Below, piece by piece: positions 1 through 4,369 of a stretch of DNA of 5,347 bases; within the stretch, counting starts at the first letter, position 1, and every line of letters starts with the position of its first letter. The translations under genes were made by a program, and so were the position numbers. Source of the DNA: Sulfurimonas sp. (GTDB lineage: Bacteria; Campylobacterota; Campylobacteria; Campylobacterales; Sulfurimonadaceae); the NCBI GenBank assembly GCA_002733155.1, contig NVUO01000027.1, positions 38,162-43,508 on the forward strand, read 5' to 3'. The notes under the pieces are model-generated. The model was not told where the DNA came from and did not search any database. It saw only the letters and a program-made list of their open reading frames with translations.

Positions 1-1302
1 TGATGCACTTATAGTTTTAGCATCTGCTCTATTTCCAGATGAATCTGTTAGTTTATAGTTATCTTTTTTTATCGCATAATCAAGTTTAAGAACTACTTGA
101 TCATGTGGAAAAAAGTTAAGACCAAAAGTTGTGGTTTTTGATACCTTTTCTGATGTGCCATTATTAAGCTTATCCTCAGGAGTTATACTTTCGTATTGAA
201 CAAATAATGGAAGTTGATATTTCGATGATGTTAAAGATAATACATCATAACTAAGATTTAAATAACCACCCTTAGCATCAGTAGATTCTGAAGTACCAGC
301 TGTATCTGCTGAGCTATTATCACGAGATGATTGTGTATATACACCATATGCTCTAAAGCCACCTACCTTATAATCAACATGAGTATCCCAGATGTTTATA
401 TTTGAATCATAATAAAGAGATGCTCCCAGTAAAAGACCATTTATTCCAGTATAATCAAGTCTAGCTACCCCACCTAAACTAGGATTATTATTTGTAAAAG
501 AACCACCACGACCTTTTCTAAGCCATTTTTCACCTGCATTTGAATCCACAAGTCCTGTAACACCGGCAATCTTATATTCTAAGTCATCTGTGATTTTCCC
601 AAATACCATTAAACCAGATTCAGTCCATGTAGATGGTATAAGATAATAAGAAGTATCTGGTCTTTGAACAGTGTTAAACAAAGTTGGTTCATGTCTTTGG
701 TTTATTAGACCCATTGGCATAAGAAAGTTACCAACTCTAAGGTTTGCATTCTCGTTCATTAAAAAGTCTAAATACAAAAATTCAACAGCGACTTTATCAC
801 CATTTCCAGATGCATCTACTCCAGCACTTTCATACTCAATTTCAGTATTTAAAATAATATCATCAGAAAACTTATATCCAATATATGTAATAAACCTTTT
901 TATATCAACTGTAGATGAATTATCCGTATCTCCATCTATAGAGTTGTATGAGTAAAACATTTCACCATAACCACCAATACTTAAAGGTGATTTAGAATAG
1001 TAAACTTTTGATGCAGCTGCACCAAGCCCTGAAAATACCTTAGTATTATCAACTTTAGTATAATTAAATCCAGTTTTAAGATTGCTTGTCTCATCTATTA
1101 AAGCTTGTGATTGCTCCTCTAAGATTTTTGATTTTTTCTCTTGAGTTATTGATTTTGTTTCAAGCTCTTTAGTTTTTTTCATAAGCATTTGAATTTGTCT
1201 TTTAAGTTCAGAGATTTCCGAAGCATTATCTGCAAAAGCAGTTGTAGATACTAAAAGAGCAGCAACTGCACTTAAGATTAATTTATTTGTAAATGATTTC
1301 AT
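1..1302 (-). CDS. Outer-membrane porin, OprO/OprP-like beta-barrel with N-terminal coiled coil (3' end cut by window)
   Basis: The frame is open from an ATG at 1302 to the window edge (434 codons with no stop), so only the last few residues are missing. Residues 1-24 form a signal peptide: basic start (MKSFTNK), hydrophobic core (LILSAVAALLVS) and an AFA cleavage site before Asp25. Residues 26 to about 70 are charged and heptad-like (ISELKRQIQMLMKKTKELE), a coiled coil as seen in many Campylobacterota porins. From about residue 90 the protein shows alternating beta-barrel strands rich in Gly, Tyr and Asn. These include the block LRVGNFLMPMGLINQRHEPT followed by a TW-E-G motif, which resembles the phosphate-selective porin O/P family. 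A consensus ribosome site, GAGGA at 1313-1309, lies 6 nt upstream of the ATG and fixes the start. The likely role is passive diffusion of small, perhaps anionic, solutes across the outer membrane. The substrate cannot be read from sequence. It is transcribed away from the IS110 remnant 87 bp upstream. Confidence 0.9.
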   Translation of the reverse strand, partial: MKSFTNKLILSAVAALLVSTTAFADNASEISELKRQIQMLMKKTKELETKSITQEKKSKILEEQSQALIDETSNLKTGFNYTKVDNTKVFSGLGAAASKVYYSKSPLSIGGYGEMFYSYNSIDGDTDNSSTVDIKRFITYIGYKFSDDIILNTEIEYESAGVDASGNGDKVAVEFLYLDFLMNENANLRVGNFLMPMGLINQRHEPTLFNTVQRPDTSYYLIPSTWTESGLMVFGKITDDLEYKIAGVTGLVDSNAGEKWLRKGRGGSFTNNNPSLGGVARLDYTGINGLLLGASLYYDSNINIWDTHVDYKVGGFRAYGVYTQSSRDNSSADTAGTSESTDAKGGYLNLSYDVLSLTSSKYQLPLFVQYESITPEDKLNNGTSEKVSKTTTFGLNFFPHDQVVLKLDYAIKKDNYKLTDSSGNRADAKTISAS

Positions 1303-1343
1303 TTTAAATCCTCGTATAATTTTTTTATGAGTAGTTTTTCTTT

Positions 1344-1366
1344 TTTAAAGTTTTTTTTACTTTAAA
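1344..1366 (-). repeat. A/T hairpin in the porin 5' leader
   Basis: A perfect 8-bp inverted repeat (TTTAAAGT / ACTTTAAA) encloses a 7-nt homopolymer: T on the plus strand, A in the porin mRNA. It sits 42 nt upstream of the porin start codon, inside the presumed untranslated leader. A stem with a seven-A loop could stabilise the mRNA or affect ribosome access. In DNA this AT-rich, such a short stem could also be chance. Confidence 0.4.
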
Positions 1367-1389
1367 TAAAAGAAATATTACTCTGTTAA

Positions 1390-1415
1390 GATTGAAGTAC
1401 TAACTTCAAATCTTG
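1390..1415 (+). repeat. Left inverted repeat of the IS110 remnant, itself a hairpin
   Basis: This copy begins GATTGAAGTACTAACTTC and matches the reverse complement of 2083-2108 at 20 of 26 positions, sharing the core AGTACTAACTT. It can also fold on itself: TTGAAGT (1392-1398) pairs with ACTTCAA (1403-1409) around an ACTA loop. The stem can be extended by AAGA/TCTT (1388-1391 with 1411-1414) across a single bulged A. Confidence 0.55.
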
Positions 1416-1420
1416 TAACT

Positions 1421-1450
1421 ATCATAGTCTATGACTTTAAGATAAAACAA
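1421..1450 (-). promoter_or_regulatory. Candidate porin promoter (TTGTTT-18-TATGAT), inside the IS110 remnant
   Basis: Read on the minus strand, TTGTTT (1450-1445) and TATGAT (1426-1421) are separated by 18 nt. This would place transcription start near 1414 and give a leader of about 110 nt before the porin ATG at 1302. It is the best sigma70-like pair between the porin and the transposase remnant, but both hexamers deviate from consensus. An alternative weak -10 (TAATAT near 1374-1379) has no good -35. If correct, the promoter lies within the outer part of the IS110 element. Confidence 0.25.
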
Positions 1451-1505
1451 CATTTTTTTCCTTATAGCAATAGAGGTATATTTCTATTAACTACATCAAG
1501 TAAGC

Positions 1506-2069
1506 CTGTTGATATCTTTAAAAGATGGTAAATTCAGCTCTGGCTATGTGACAGATGATGAGTATCAATCTCTTAGAACACTTTATTGTAATAGAGCTTC
1601 TATACAGTCTGATATGAAAGAAGTTAAAAAGAGAATACTTACTCAAATAACAGTTACCTTTCCAGAGTTTGAATACTATCAGTGATTTAGCACTACTTGA
1701 TAAATATCCAACCGCACACCACTATAAGCATATCAGTACCAACAACTACTGTTGATGAAGCTGGAGAAGAGATTGAAAAAGTCAATACTTTAATAGCTAA
1801 TTTAAAAACCATACCTGGTGTTGCAGATAAAACTATTGCTGCTCTTCTTAGTGAGCGTGGAGACCTGAGTAGGTTTCCTTCAATCTCTAAATTTATAAGC
1901 TACTTAGGATTCTTTCCAACTGAAAACAGCTCTGGTAATTCTAAGCATATAGGGCATCTTTCTAAAAGAGGCTCTGATTGCAGTATCTCGTAAGATTTCT
2001 ACAATAATATATTCTATCTTTAAATACAATGTACCTTACAATCCTAATCGTGTATTTGTAAAGTCATAA
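1506..2069 (+). pseudogene. IS110-family transposase, N-truncated and multiply frameshifted
   Basis: Four consecutive pieces read as one IS110 transposase. (1) 1506-1685 encodes LLISLKDGKFSSGYVTDDEY followed by ASIQSDMKEVKKRIL up to a TGA at 1683-1685. This is the linker after the DEDD domain. (2) The +1 frame, about 1672-1740, continues with NTISDLALLDKYPTAHHY. (3) The frame running to TAA 1991-1993 carries the Transposase_20 domain: IANLKTIPGVADKTIAALL, then RFPSISKFISYLGFFPTENS and SSGNSKHIGHLSKRG, including the conserved Ser-Ser-Gly region of the C-terminal catalytic serine. (4) A further frame, 1968-2069, ends the protein as EALIAVSRKISTIIYSIFKY up to TAA 2067-2069. Short matches upstream (IAIE near 1460-1475, KPVDIF near 1503-1521) may be scraps of the N-terminal domain on either side of a deletion. 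Without the acidic catalytic domain and with at least three frame breaks it cannot be functional. Confidence 0.85.
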
Positions 2070-2082
2070 ACAGTGATAAGTT

Positions 2083-2108
2083 AAAGATCCAAAGTTAGTA
2101 CTCTAATC
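2083..2108 (+). repeat. Right inverted repeat of the IS110 remnant
   Basis: It contains AAAGTTAGTACTCTAATC and is the inverted partner of 1390-1415, with 20 of 26 positions matching. It starts 13 bp after the transposase stop codon. Inverted ends of this kind are described for the IS1111 subgroup; classical IS110 elements lack clear ones. That makes IS1111 the more likely subgroup, but this is inference. Confidence 0.5.
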
Positions 2109-2202
2109 AATAATAATAGCAATTTCAATAAAGCTATCATCGTACTAAATTGTTAACCAAAATATAATCAATTATATAACTGACTATATAGTTTGATTAT
2201 CA

Positions 2203-2250
2203 AAATACTCTTGTTCAAATTCTAGAAATGAACTTAAAAAAAGAGTATTT
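2203..2250. repeat. Nested inverted repeat in the inter-IS spacer
   Basis: The outer arms AAATACTCTT (2203-2212) and AAGAGTATTT (2241-2250) are a perfect 10-bp inverted repeat. Inside them GTTC (2213-2216) pairs with GAAC (2230-2233), and the centre holds the palindrome TTCTAGAA (2220-2227). The three layers make this more than a single chance stem. No family of repeats is recognised. Confidence 0.45.
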
Positions 2251-2286
2251 AAAAAATCAAACTTGCAAGATTTTTTATCTCTTGCA
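2251..2286 (-). repeat. Two mutually exclusive hairpins, terminator/antiterminator-like on the minus strand
   Basis: Read on the minus strand, TGCAAGA (2286-2280) pairs with TCTTGCA (2270-2264), a 7-bp stem with a 9-nt loop. Alternatively AAAAAATC (2276-2269) pairs with GATTTTTT (2258-2251), an 8-bp stem ending in a run of T. The two stems share bases 2269-2270, and the second uses the loop of the first, so they cannot form together. This arrangement lies about 110-145 nt downstream of the minus-strand promoter at 2404-2432. It could end or attenuate a short transcript; this is inference from shape only. Confidence 0.35.
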
Positions 2287-2403
2287 TCGTTCTTTGAAAT
2301 AATATTGTTAATAAACTGATGTCTATTTCTTAATTTCCTTGCTTTTTAAGTTATTTTTTATAAAAAGGCTTATATTTTGACCTAAAATCAAATCGGTAAA
2401 GGA

Positions 2404-2432
2404 ATTTTAACTATTTTTCTATTTAATGTCAA
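2404..2432 (-). promoter_or_regulatory. Strong sigma70-like promoter in the spacer, minus strand
   Basis: TTGACA (2432-2427), a perfect -35, is followed after exactly 17 nt by TAAAAT (2409-2404), one mismatch from the -10 consensus. Transcription would start near 2397 and run leftwards into the hairpin cluster at 2286-2203. No gene with a start codon follows it. This is the best two-box promoter in the window. Confidence 0.5.
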
Positions 2433-2450
2433 GTAAATCTATAAAATTAC

Positions 2451-2464
2451 TAGAGTATACTCTA
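2451..2464. promoter_or_regulatory. 14-bp perfect palindrome upstream of the spacer promoter
   Basis: TAGAGTATACTCTA is perfectly self-complementary. It is centred about 28 bp upstream of the -35 box of the minus-strand promoter at 2404-2432. The position and symmetry would suit a dimeric regulator, but no regulator is known and the palindrome may be fortuitous. Confidence 0.3.
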
Positions 2465-2500
2465 ATGTGGTGATAGGGTATGGCTTTTGAAGAACTCTCT

Positions 2501-2530
2501 TCGCCAATTCAAGTTTAAAGTGCAACACTT
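2501..2530 (+). repeat. IS30 left inverted repeat
   Basis: It starts TCGCCAATTCAAGTTTAAAG and continues into GTGCAACACTT. It matches the reverse complement of 3403-3432 at 25 of 30 positions, with four mismatches in the middle (13, 15-17) and one near the inner edge (29). Confidence 0.85.
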
Positions 2531-2546
2531 AAAATTTTAGGAATAA

Positions 2547-2594
2547 GTGGATTGAAGTAGAGGTTAGCTGCGATAAAATAAGATTCCAATCCAC
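2547..2594 (+). repeat. Inverted repeat flanking the transposase promoter (possible read-through guard)
   Basis: GTGGATTG (2547-2554) and CAATCCAC (2587-2594) are a perfect 8-bp inverted repeat. The left arm lies upstream of, and overlaps, the -35 box. The right arm lies at or just after the expected transcription start and directly before the ribosome site AGGG (2601-2604). Only transcripts entering from outside the element would contain both arms and fold, which would hinder translation. IS10 and IS50 use this kind of protection; its function here is inferred. Confidence 0.4.
2552..2579 (+). promoter_or_regulatory. Putative IS30 transposase promoter (TTGAAG-16-TAAAAT)
   Basis: TTGAAG (2552-2557) and TAAAAT (2574-2579) are separated by 16 nt. 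Transcription would start near 2586, giving a leader of about 25 nt. The ribosome site AGGG at 2601-2604 ends 6 nt before the ATG at 2611. Confidence 0.4.
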
Positions 2595-2610
2595 CAAGAT
2601 AGGGAAACTT

Positions 2611-3400
2611 ATGAAATATAAACAGCTAACCATGAAAGAACGATACCAAATAGAAGCTTTAAAAAAAGAGGGATTAAGTCAAAGAGCGATAGCTTTAAAT
2701 ATTTGTGTGCATCACTCTACAATCTATAGAGAGCTCAAAAGGAATTTGCTAGATAATAATGAATACAATGCCGTTAATGCAACAATAAGTGCAAGACTAA
2801 GGTATCAGTATAAAACAAAAAATCGAAGACTCACAAAAAAGCATATCAGCTACATACCGTAGTCGTGGACAAATAAAGAACCGTATACCAATAGAGTTTA
2901 GACCAGCTGTTGTAGAAGACAAATCAAGAGTTGGTGATTGGGAAGTCGACACTATCATCGGTAAGAATCATCATCAAGCTATTGTTACTATCGTTGATAG
3001 AAATTCAAAATTCACATTAATGAAAAAAGTTGAAGCTAAGCAAGCCAGGATTGTAACTGATGCAATCATCCATTTACTCAAACCAGTACAAACTCATGCT
3101 CTTACAATCACAAGCGATAATGGTAAAGAATTTTCATACCATGAAGAGGTTGCGACAACGCTTGATACAGAGTTTTACTTCGCTAACCCATATCAGTCTT
3201 GACAAAGAGGTTTAAATGAACACACTAATGGATTAATCAGAGAGTATTTTCCAAAGAAGATGCCATTCATGGGTATTACAGATGAACAGATTGTAGAGGT
3301 TCAAAACAAACTAAATCGTAGACCTAGAAAGATACTTGGCTACAAAACACCAGCAGAAGTATTTTTCGATACAATTACGAAATCTTATGTAGCAGTTTAA
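2611..3400 (+). pseudogene. IS30-family transposase, disrupted by internal deletion/frameshift and an in-frame TGA
   Basis: The first part (2611-2862) starts at an ATG with a good ribosome site. It encodes the N-terminal helix-turn-helix: KQLTMKERYQIEALKKEGLS, then QRAIALNICVHHSTIYRELK and RN. It ends out of frame at TAG 2860-2862. The rest is in the +1 frame from about 2855 to TAA 3398-3400 and starts YRSRGQIKNR. The catalytic aspartates are in GDWEVDTIIGK (codon 2948-2950) and SDNGKEF (3116-3118). The glutamate is in LNEHTNG (3218-3220), exactly 33 residues after the second Asp, the DD(33)E spacing of IS30. The end reads LNRRPRKILGYKTPAEVFF. The segment that normally links the HTH to the catalytic core (about 60-80 residues) is missing at the frame junction. 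In addition, TGA at 3200-3202 replaces the usual Trp of PYxSW-RG, between the second Asp and the Glu. The enzyme is therefore dead. Confidence 0.92.
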
Positions 3401-3402
3401 TC

Positions 3403-3432
3403 AGGTGTTGCACTTACTATTTGAATTGGCGA
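3403..3432 (+). repeat. IS30 right inverted repeat
   Basis: It begins AGGTGTTGCACTT and ends TTGAATTGGCGA, the inverted partner of 2501-2530. It starts 2 bp after the transposase stop codon, as is usual for compact IS30 elements. Confidence 0.85.
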
Positions 3433-3504
3433 TATAAAGTATTTTTAACCAAATGAGTAAAAAGTTAGCTAGTTAAATTAAGTTAGAATTGGTCTTATAT
3501 ATTA

Positions 3505-3527
3505 CAACATCATGTACACTGATGTTG
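3505..3527. repeat. Strong hairpin between IS30 and tRNA-Arg
   Basis: CAACATCA (3505-3512) and TGATGTTG (3520-3527) form a perfect 8-bp stem around a 7-nt loop (TGTACAC). TATATAT (3496-3502) and ATATATA (3529-3535) can extend it across a small internal loop. It has no T tract on either side, so it is not a classic intrinsic terminator. It could still mark the end of the tRNA operon transcript about 135 nt downstream of the tRNA, or protect a 3' end from trimming. The rest of 3433-3662 shows no gene. Confidence 0.5.
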
Positions 3528-3662
3528 CATATATATCTTAAACTTTATGAAATAACTTACATTAGCTAAATCAAGGTCGGTATTATAGATTCTAAACCTA
3601 TATATACTAAAGAAAAATTTTAAGAATTTATTTGTGTGGATTATATTCTTGAAGTAATATTA

Positions 3663-3739
3663 TGGTGCGCCCGACACGATTCGAACGTGTGACCGCTGGT
3701 ACCGCAAACCAGTGCTCTATCCAGCTGAGCTACGAGCGC
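3663..3739 (-). tRNA. tRNA-Arg (anticodon GCG), CCA encoded
   Basis: Read on the minus strand, the acceptor stem GCGCTCG (3739-3733) pairs with CGGGCGC (one G-T pair). It is followed by a D arm (GCTCAGCTGGATAGAGC) and an anticodon stem CTGGT/ACCAG with loop TTGCGGT. The T arm contains GTTCGAATC, then come discriminator A and an encoded CCA (3665-3663). The anticodon GCG reads the arginine codon CGC. The length is 77 nt. The gene begins 48 nt after the zapA-like stop codon on the same strand, so it may be processed from the same transcript. A weak AAGAAT/ATTCTT stem followed by T residues lies just downstream (about 3618-3649) and is the nearest terminator candidate. Confidence 0.96.
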
Positions 3740-3787
3740 ACGCCATTCTCTTTTAAGAGGATGAAATTATATCATCTTAAACTTAGG

Positions 3788-4012
3788 TTATCCTAAATCC
3801 TTTATATTTTTTGTGATTTCTTGTACTTTTTGTTCTTGAACATATAATTCATGGTTTTTTCTTACATATGCATGAAGTAATACTCTTAAATCATTATTAC
3901 CATCTATATTAAAATCTTCTGCCATTTTCTTTTCTAAAAAAAGGGCAAACTCATCTTCAACATCTACATCAAAACGTCTACCGCCGATATGTAAAAGTAT
4001 CTTTTTGCTCAT
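3788..4012 (-). CDS. zapA: ZapA-like cell-division protein
   Basis: The product is a 74-residue protein. The N-terminal KKILLHIGGRRFDVDVEDEF matches the short beta-hairpin and GR-F/Y pattern of ZapA. A helical, charged C-terminal half (LLHAYVRKNHELYVQEQKVQ) would form the coiled coil through which ZapA dimerises. Known ZapA proteins bind FtsZ in the cytoplasm and promote bundling of Z-ring filaments. This one is shorter than the roughly 100 residues of well-studied ZapA, which fits small Campylobacterota versions. The ATG at 4012 lies only 7 nt after the stop of the coiled-coil gene. No strong ribosome site precedes it (only AGG 11 nt away), so translation is probably coupled. ZapA identity is inferred from pattern and context. 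Confidence 0.65.
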   Translation of the reverse strand: MSKKILLHIGGRRFDVDVEDEFALFLEKKMAEDFNIDGNNDLRVLLHAYVRKNHELYVQEQKVQEITKNIKDLG

Positions 4013-4019
4013 TATACGA

Positions 4020-4247
4020 TTAGCCTAAGATGCTTTCAATTTTACTAACTATCTCTTCTATTTCTATATCTTTTTGAGTATTTAAATCTCTAAGTTTTTC
4101 TATCTCTTGATTTTTTATTTCACTTTCTGACTTTATACTTACAATATCTATTCTTAAAGCTTCGTTTTCATCTTTTAACGAATGATATTGCTGTAATATT
4201 TGTGAAACTTTTTCACTTAGTATCTCTAAACTTGTTTGATTATCCAT
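4020..4247 (-). CDS. Small coiled-coil protein upstream of zapA-like gene (ZapB-like by position)
   Basis: The product has 75 residues and is almost entirely predicted coiled coil: LEILSEKVSQILQQYHSLKD, then heptad-rich IEKLRDLNTQKDIEIEEIV, ending SKIESILG. There is no signal peptide, membrane segment or enzyme motif, so a cytoplasmic structural or adaptor role is likely. TGGA 6 nt before the ATG at 4247 serves as ribosome site. It is the first gene of a probable operon with the zapA-like gene (7-nt gap) and tRNA-Arg. Size, architecture and neighbour resemble ZapB, a ZapA-binding coiled coil in gamma-proteobacteria. Coiled coils resemble one another easily, so homology is not claimed. Confidence 0.82.
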   Translation of the reverse strand: MDNQTSLEILSEKVSQILQQYHSLKDENEALRIDIVSIKSESEIKNQEIEKLRDLNTQKDIEIEEIVSKIESILG

Positions 4248-4276
4248 TTATATTCCATTAAAATTATATATTTATA

Positions 4277-4285
4277 ATTTTAGCA
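4277..4285 (-). promoter_or_regulatory. Extended -10 promoter of the coiled-coil/zapA/tRNA operon
   Basis: On the minus strand TGCTAAAAT (4285-4277) is an extended -10 element preceded by a T run and no recognisable -35 box. This is the usual form of housekeeping promoters in Campylobacterota. Transcription would start near 4270, about 22 nt before the ATG at 4247. Confidence 0.55.
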
Positions 4286-4286
4286 C

Positions 4287-4328
4287 AAAAAAGTATTGTT
4301 TATATCATATTTGATATTATATACTTTT
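4287..4328 (-). terminator. AT-rich intrinsic terminator of the DHH phosphoesterase gene
   Basis: Read on the minus strand, AAAAGTAT (4328-4321) pairs perfectly with ATACTTTT (4296-4289). Inside, ATATCA (4317-4312) pairs with TGATAT (4307-4302) around a 4-nt loop. The stem runs directly into six T (4292-4287). It starts about 40 nt after the DHH stop codon. The low GC makes it a weak terminator by classical standards, but nested stems plus a T run in the right place support it. Confidence 0.45.
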
Positions 4329-4369
4329 ACTAAACATATATATTTTAAATACTAATAAAGTGATTACAT

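Larger units (their letters stand above)
1390..2108 (+). mobile_element. Remnant of an IS110/IS1111-family insertion sequence
   Basis: The interval is bracketed by 26-bp imperfect inverted repeats (1390-1415 and 2083-2108, 20 of 26 positions matching) and contains a plus-strand IS110-type transposase in pieces. Intact family members are usually about 1.2-1.5 kb. This one is about 720 bp, and the missing part is most of the N-terminal DEDD (RuvC-like) domain, so an internal deletion is likely. About 40 bp separate the transposase stop from the right end, while 65-115 bp of non-coding or degenerate DNA lie on the left. IS110 proteins use a structured RNA encoded in the element ends (bridge RNA or seekRNA). 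Whether any of that RNA survives here cannot be judged by eye. The family call is firm; the exact ends are inferred from the inverted repeat alone. Confidence 0.75.
2184..2345 (-). other. Minus-strand open stretch, possible C-terminal gene remnant (unrecognised)
   Basis: Between a stop at 2348-2346 and TAG at 2186-2184 the minus strand is open for 53 codons. It reads KARKLRNRHQFINN, then FDFLNTLFLSSFLEFEQEYF and DNQTI. The composition is protein-like, with a basic start and a hydrophobic/acidic end. There is no ATG or GTG near the 5' end, and no family is recognised. It could be the tail of a decayed gene. It could also be chance, because open runs of this size do occur in AT-rich DNA. Confidence 0.2.
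2109..2500. other. Spacer between the two insertion sequences: no convincing protein gene, dense in hairpins
   Basis: This 392-bp stretch has no long ORF with a start codon and ribosome site. From right to left it contains a 14-bp palindrome, a good minus-strand sigma70 promoter, and a cluster of overlapping inverted repeats at 2203-2286. It also holds a 54-codon minus-strand open stretch (2345-2184) without a proper start. It could be ordinary intergenic DNA, the residue of a decayed gene, or a small RNA locus. Confidence 0.6.
2501..3432 (+). mobile_element. IS30-family insertion sequence, complete ends, inactivated
   Basis: The element is 932 bp and is bracketed by 30-bp inverted repeats (2501-2530 and 3403-3432, 25 of 30 matching). 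The outer TCGCCAATTCAA and inner AGTGCAACAC blocks are identical in both ends. It contains one plus-strand transposase with an IS30-type helix-turn-helix and DDE core. IS30 members are normally about 1.0-1.25 kb, and the shortfall fits an internal deletion in the transposase. No 2-4 bp target duplication is visible at the junctions (CTCT on the left, TATA on the right). The intact ends mean a related transposase elsewhere in the genome might still move it. Confidence 0.9.

Noticed and set aside
671..955. 94-codon plus-strand open frame
   Set aside because: It lies wholly inside the porin gene on the opposite strand, lacks a family resemblance, and the porin frame is far better supported by signal peptide and strand pattern.
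3020..3202. Separate 60-residue protein starting at an internal Met
   Set aside because: It is the middle of the IS30 catalytic core. The frame is already open upstream from 2855, and the end at 3202 is a nonsense mutation.
1683..3202. TGA read as Trp (alternative genetic code), which would rescue the stops at 1683 and 3200
   Set aside because: TGG is used for Trp elsewhere, for example in the porin and in GDWEVD of the IS30 core. The affected genes also carry frameshifts, so decay is the simpler explanation.
2495..3437. IS30 target-site duplication
   Set aside because: The junction bases (CTCT before 2501, TATA after 3432) do not match in any 2-4 bp register consistent with the inverted repeats.
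2480..3456. A small gene interrupted by the IS30: joining the flanks gives MAFEELS then YKVFLTK and a stop
   Set aside because: Only 14 codons with a poorly spaced ribosome site. No target duplication had to be removed, and a reading of this length is easily chance.
3663..3739. tRNA-Arg as attachment site of an integrated island
   Set aside because: No repeat of the tRNA 3' end is present elsewhere in the window and no integrase gene is visible. The neighbouring mobile DNA is fully explained by two IS elements.
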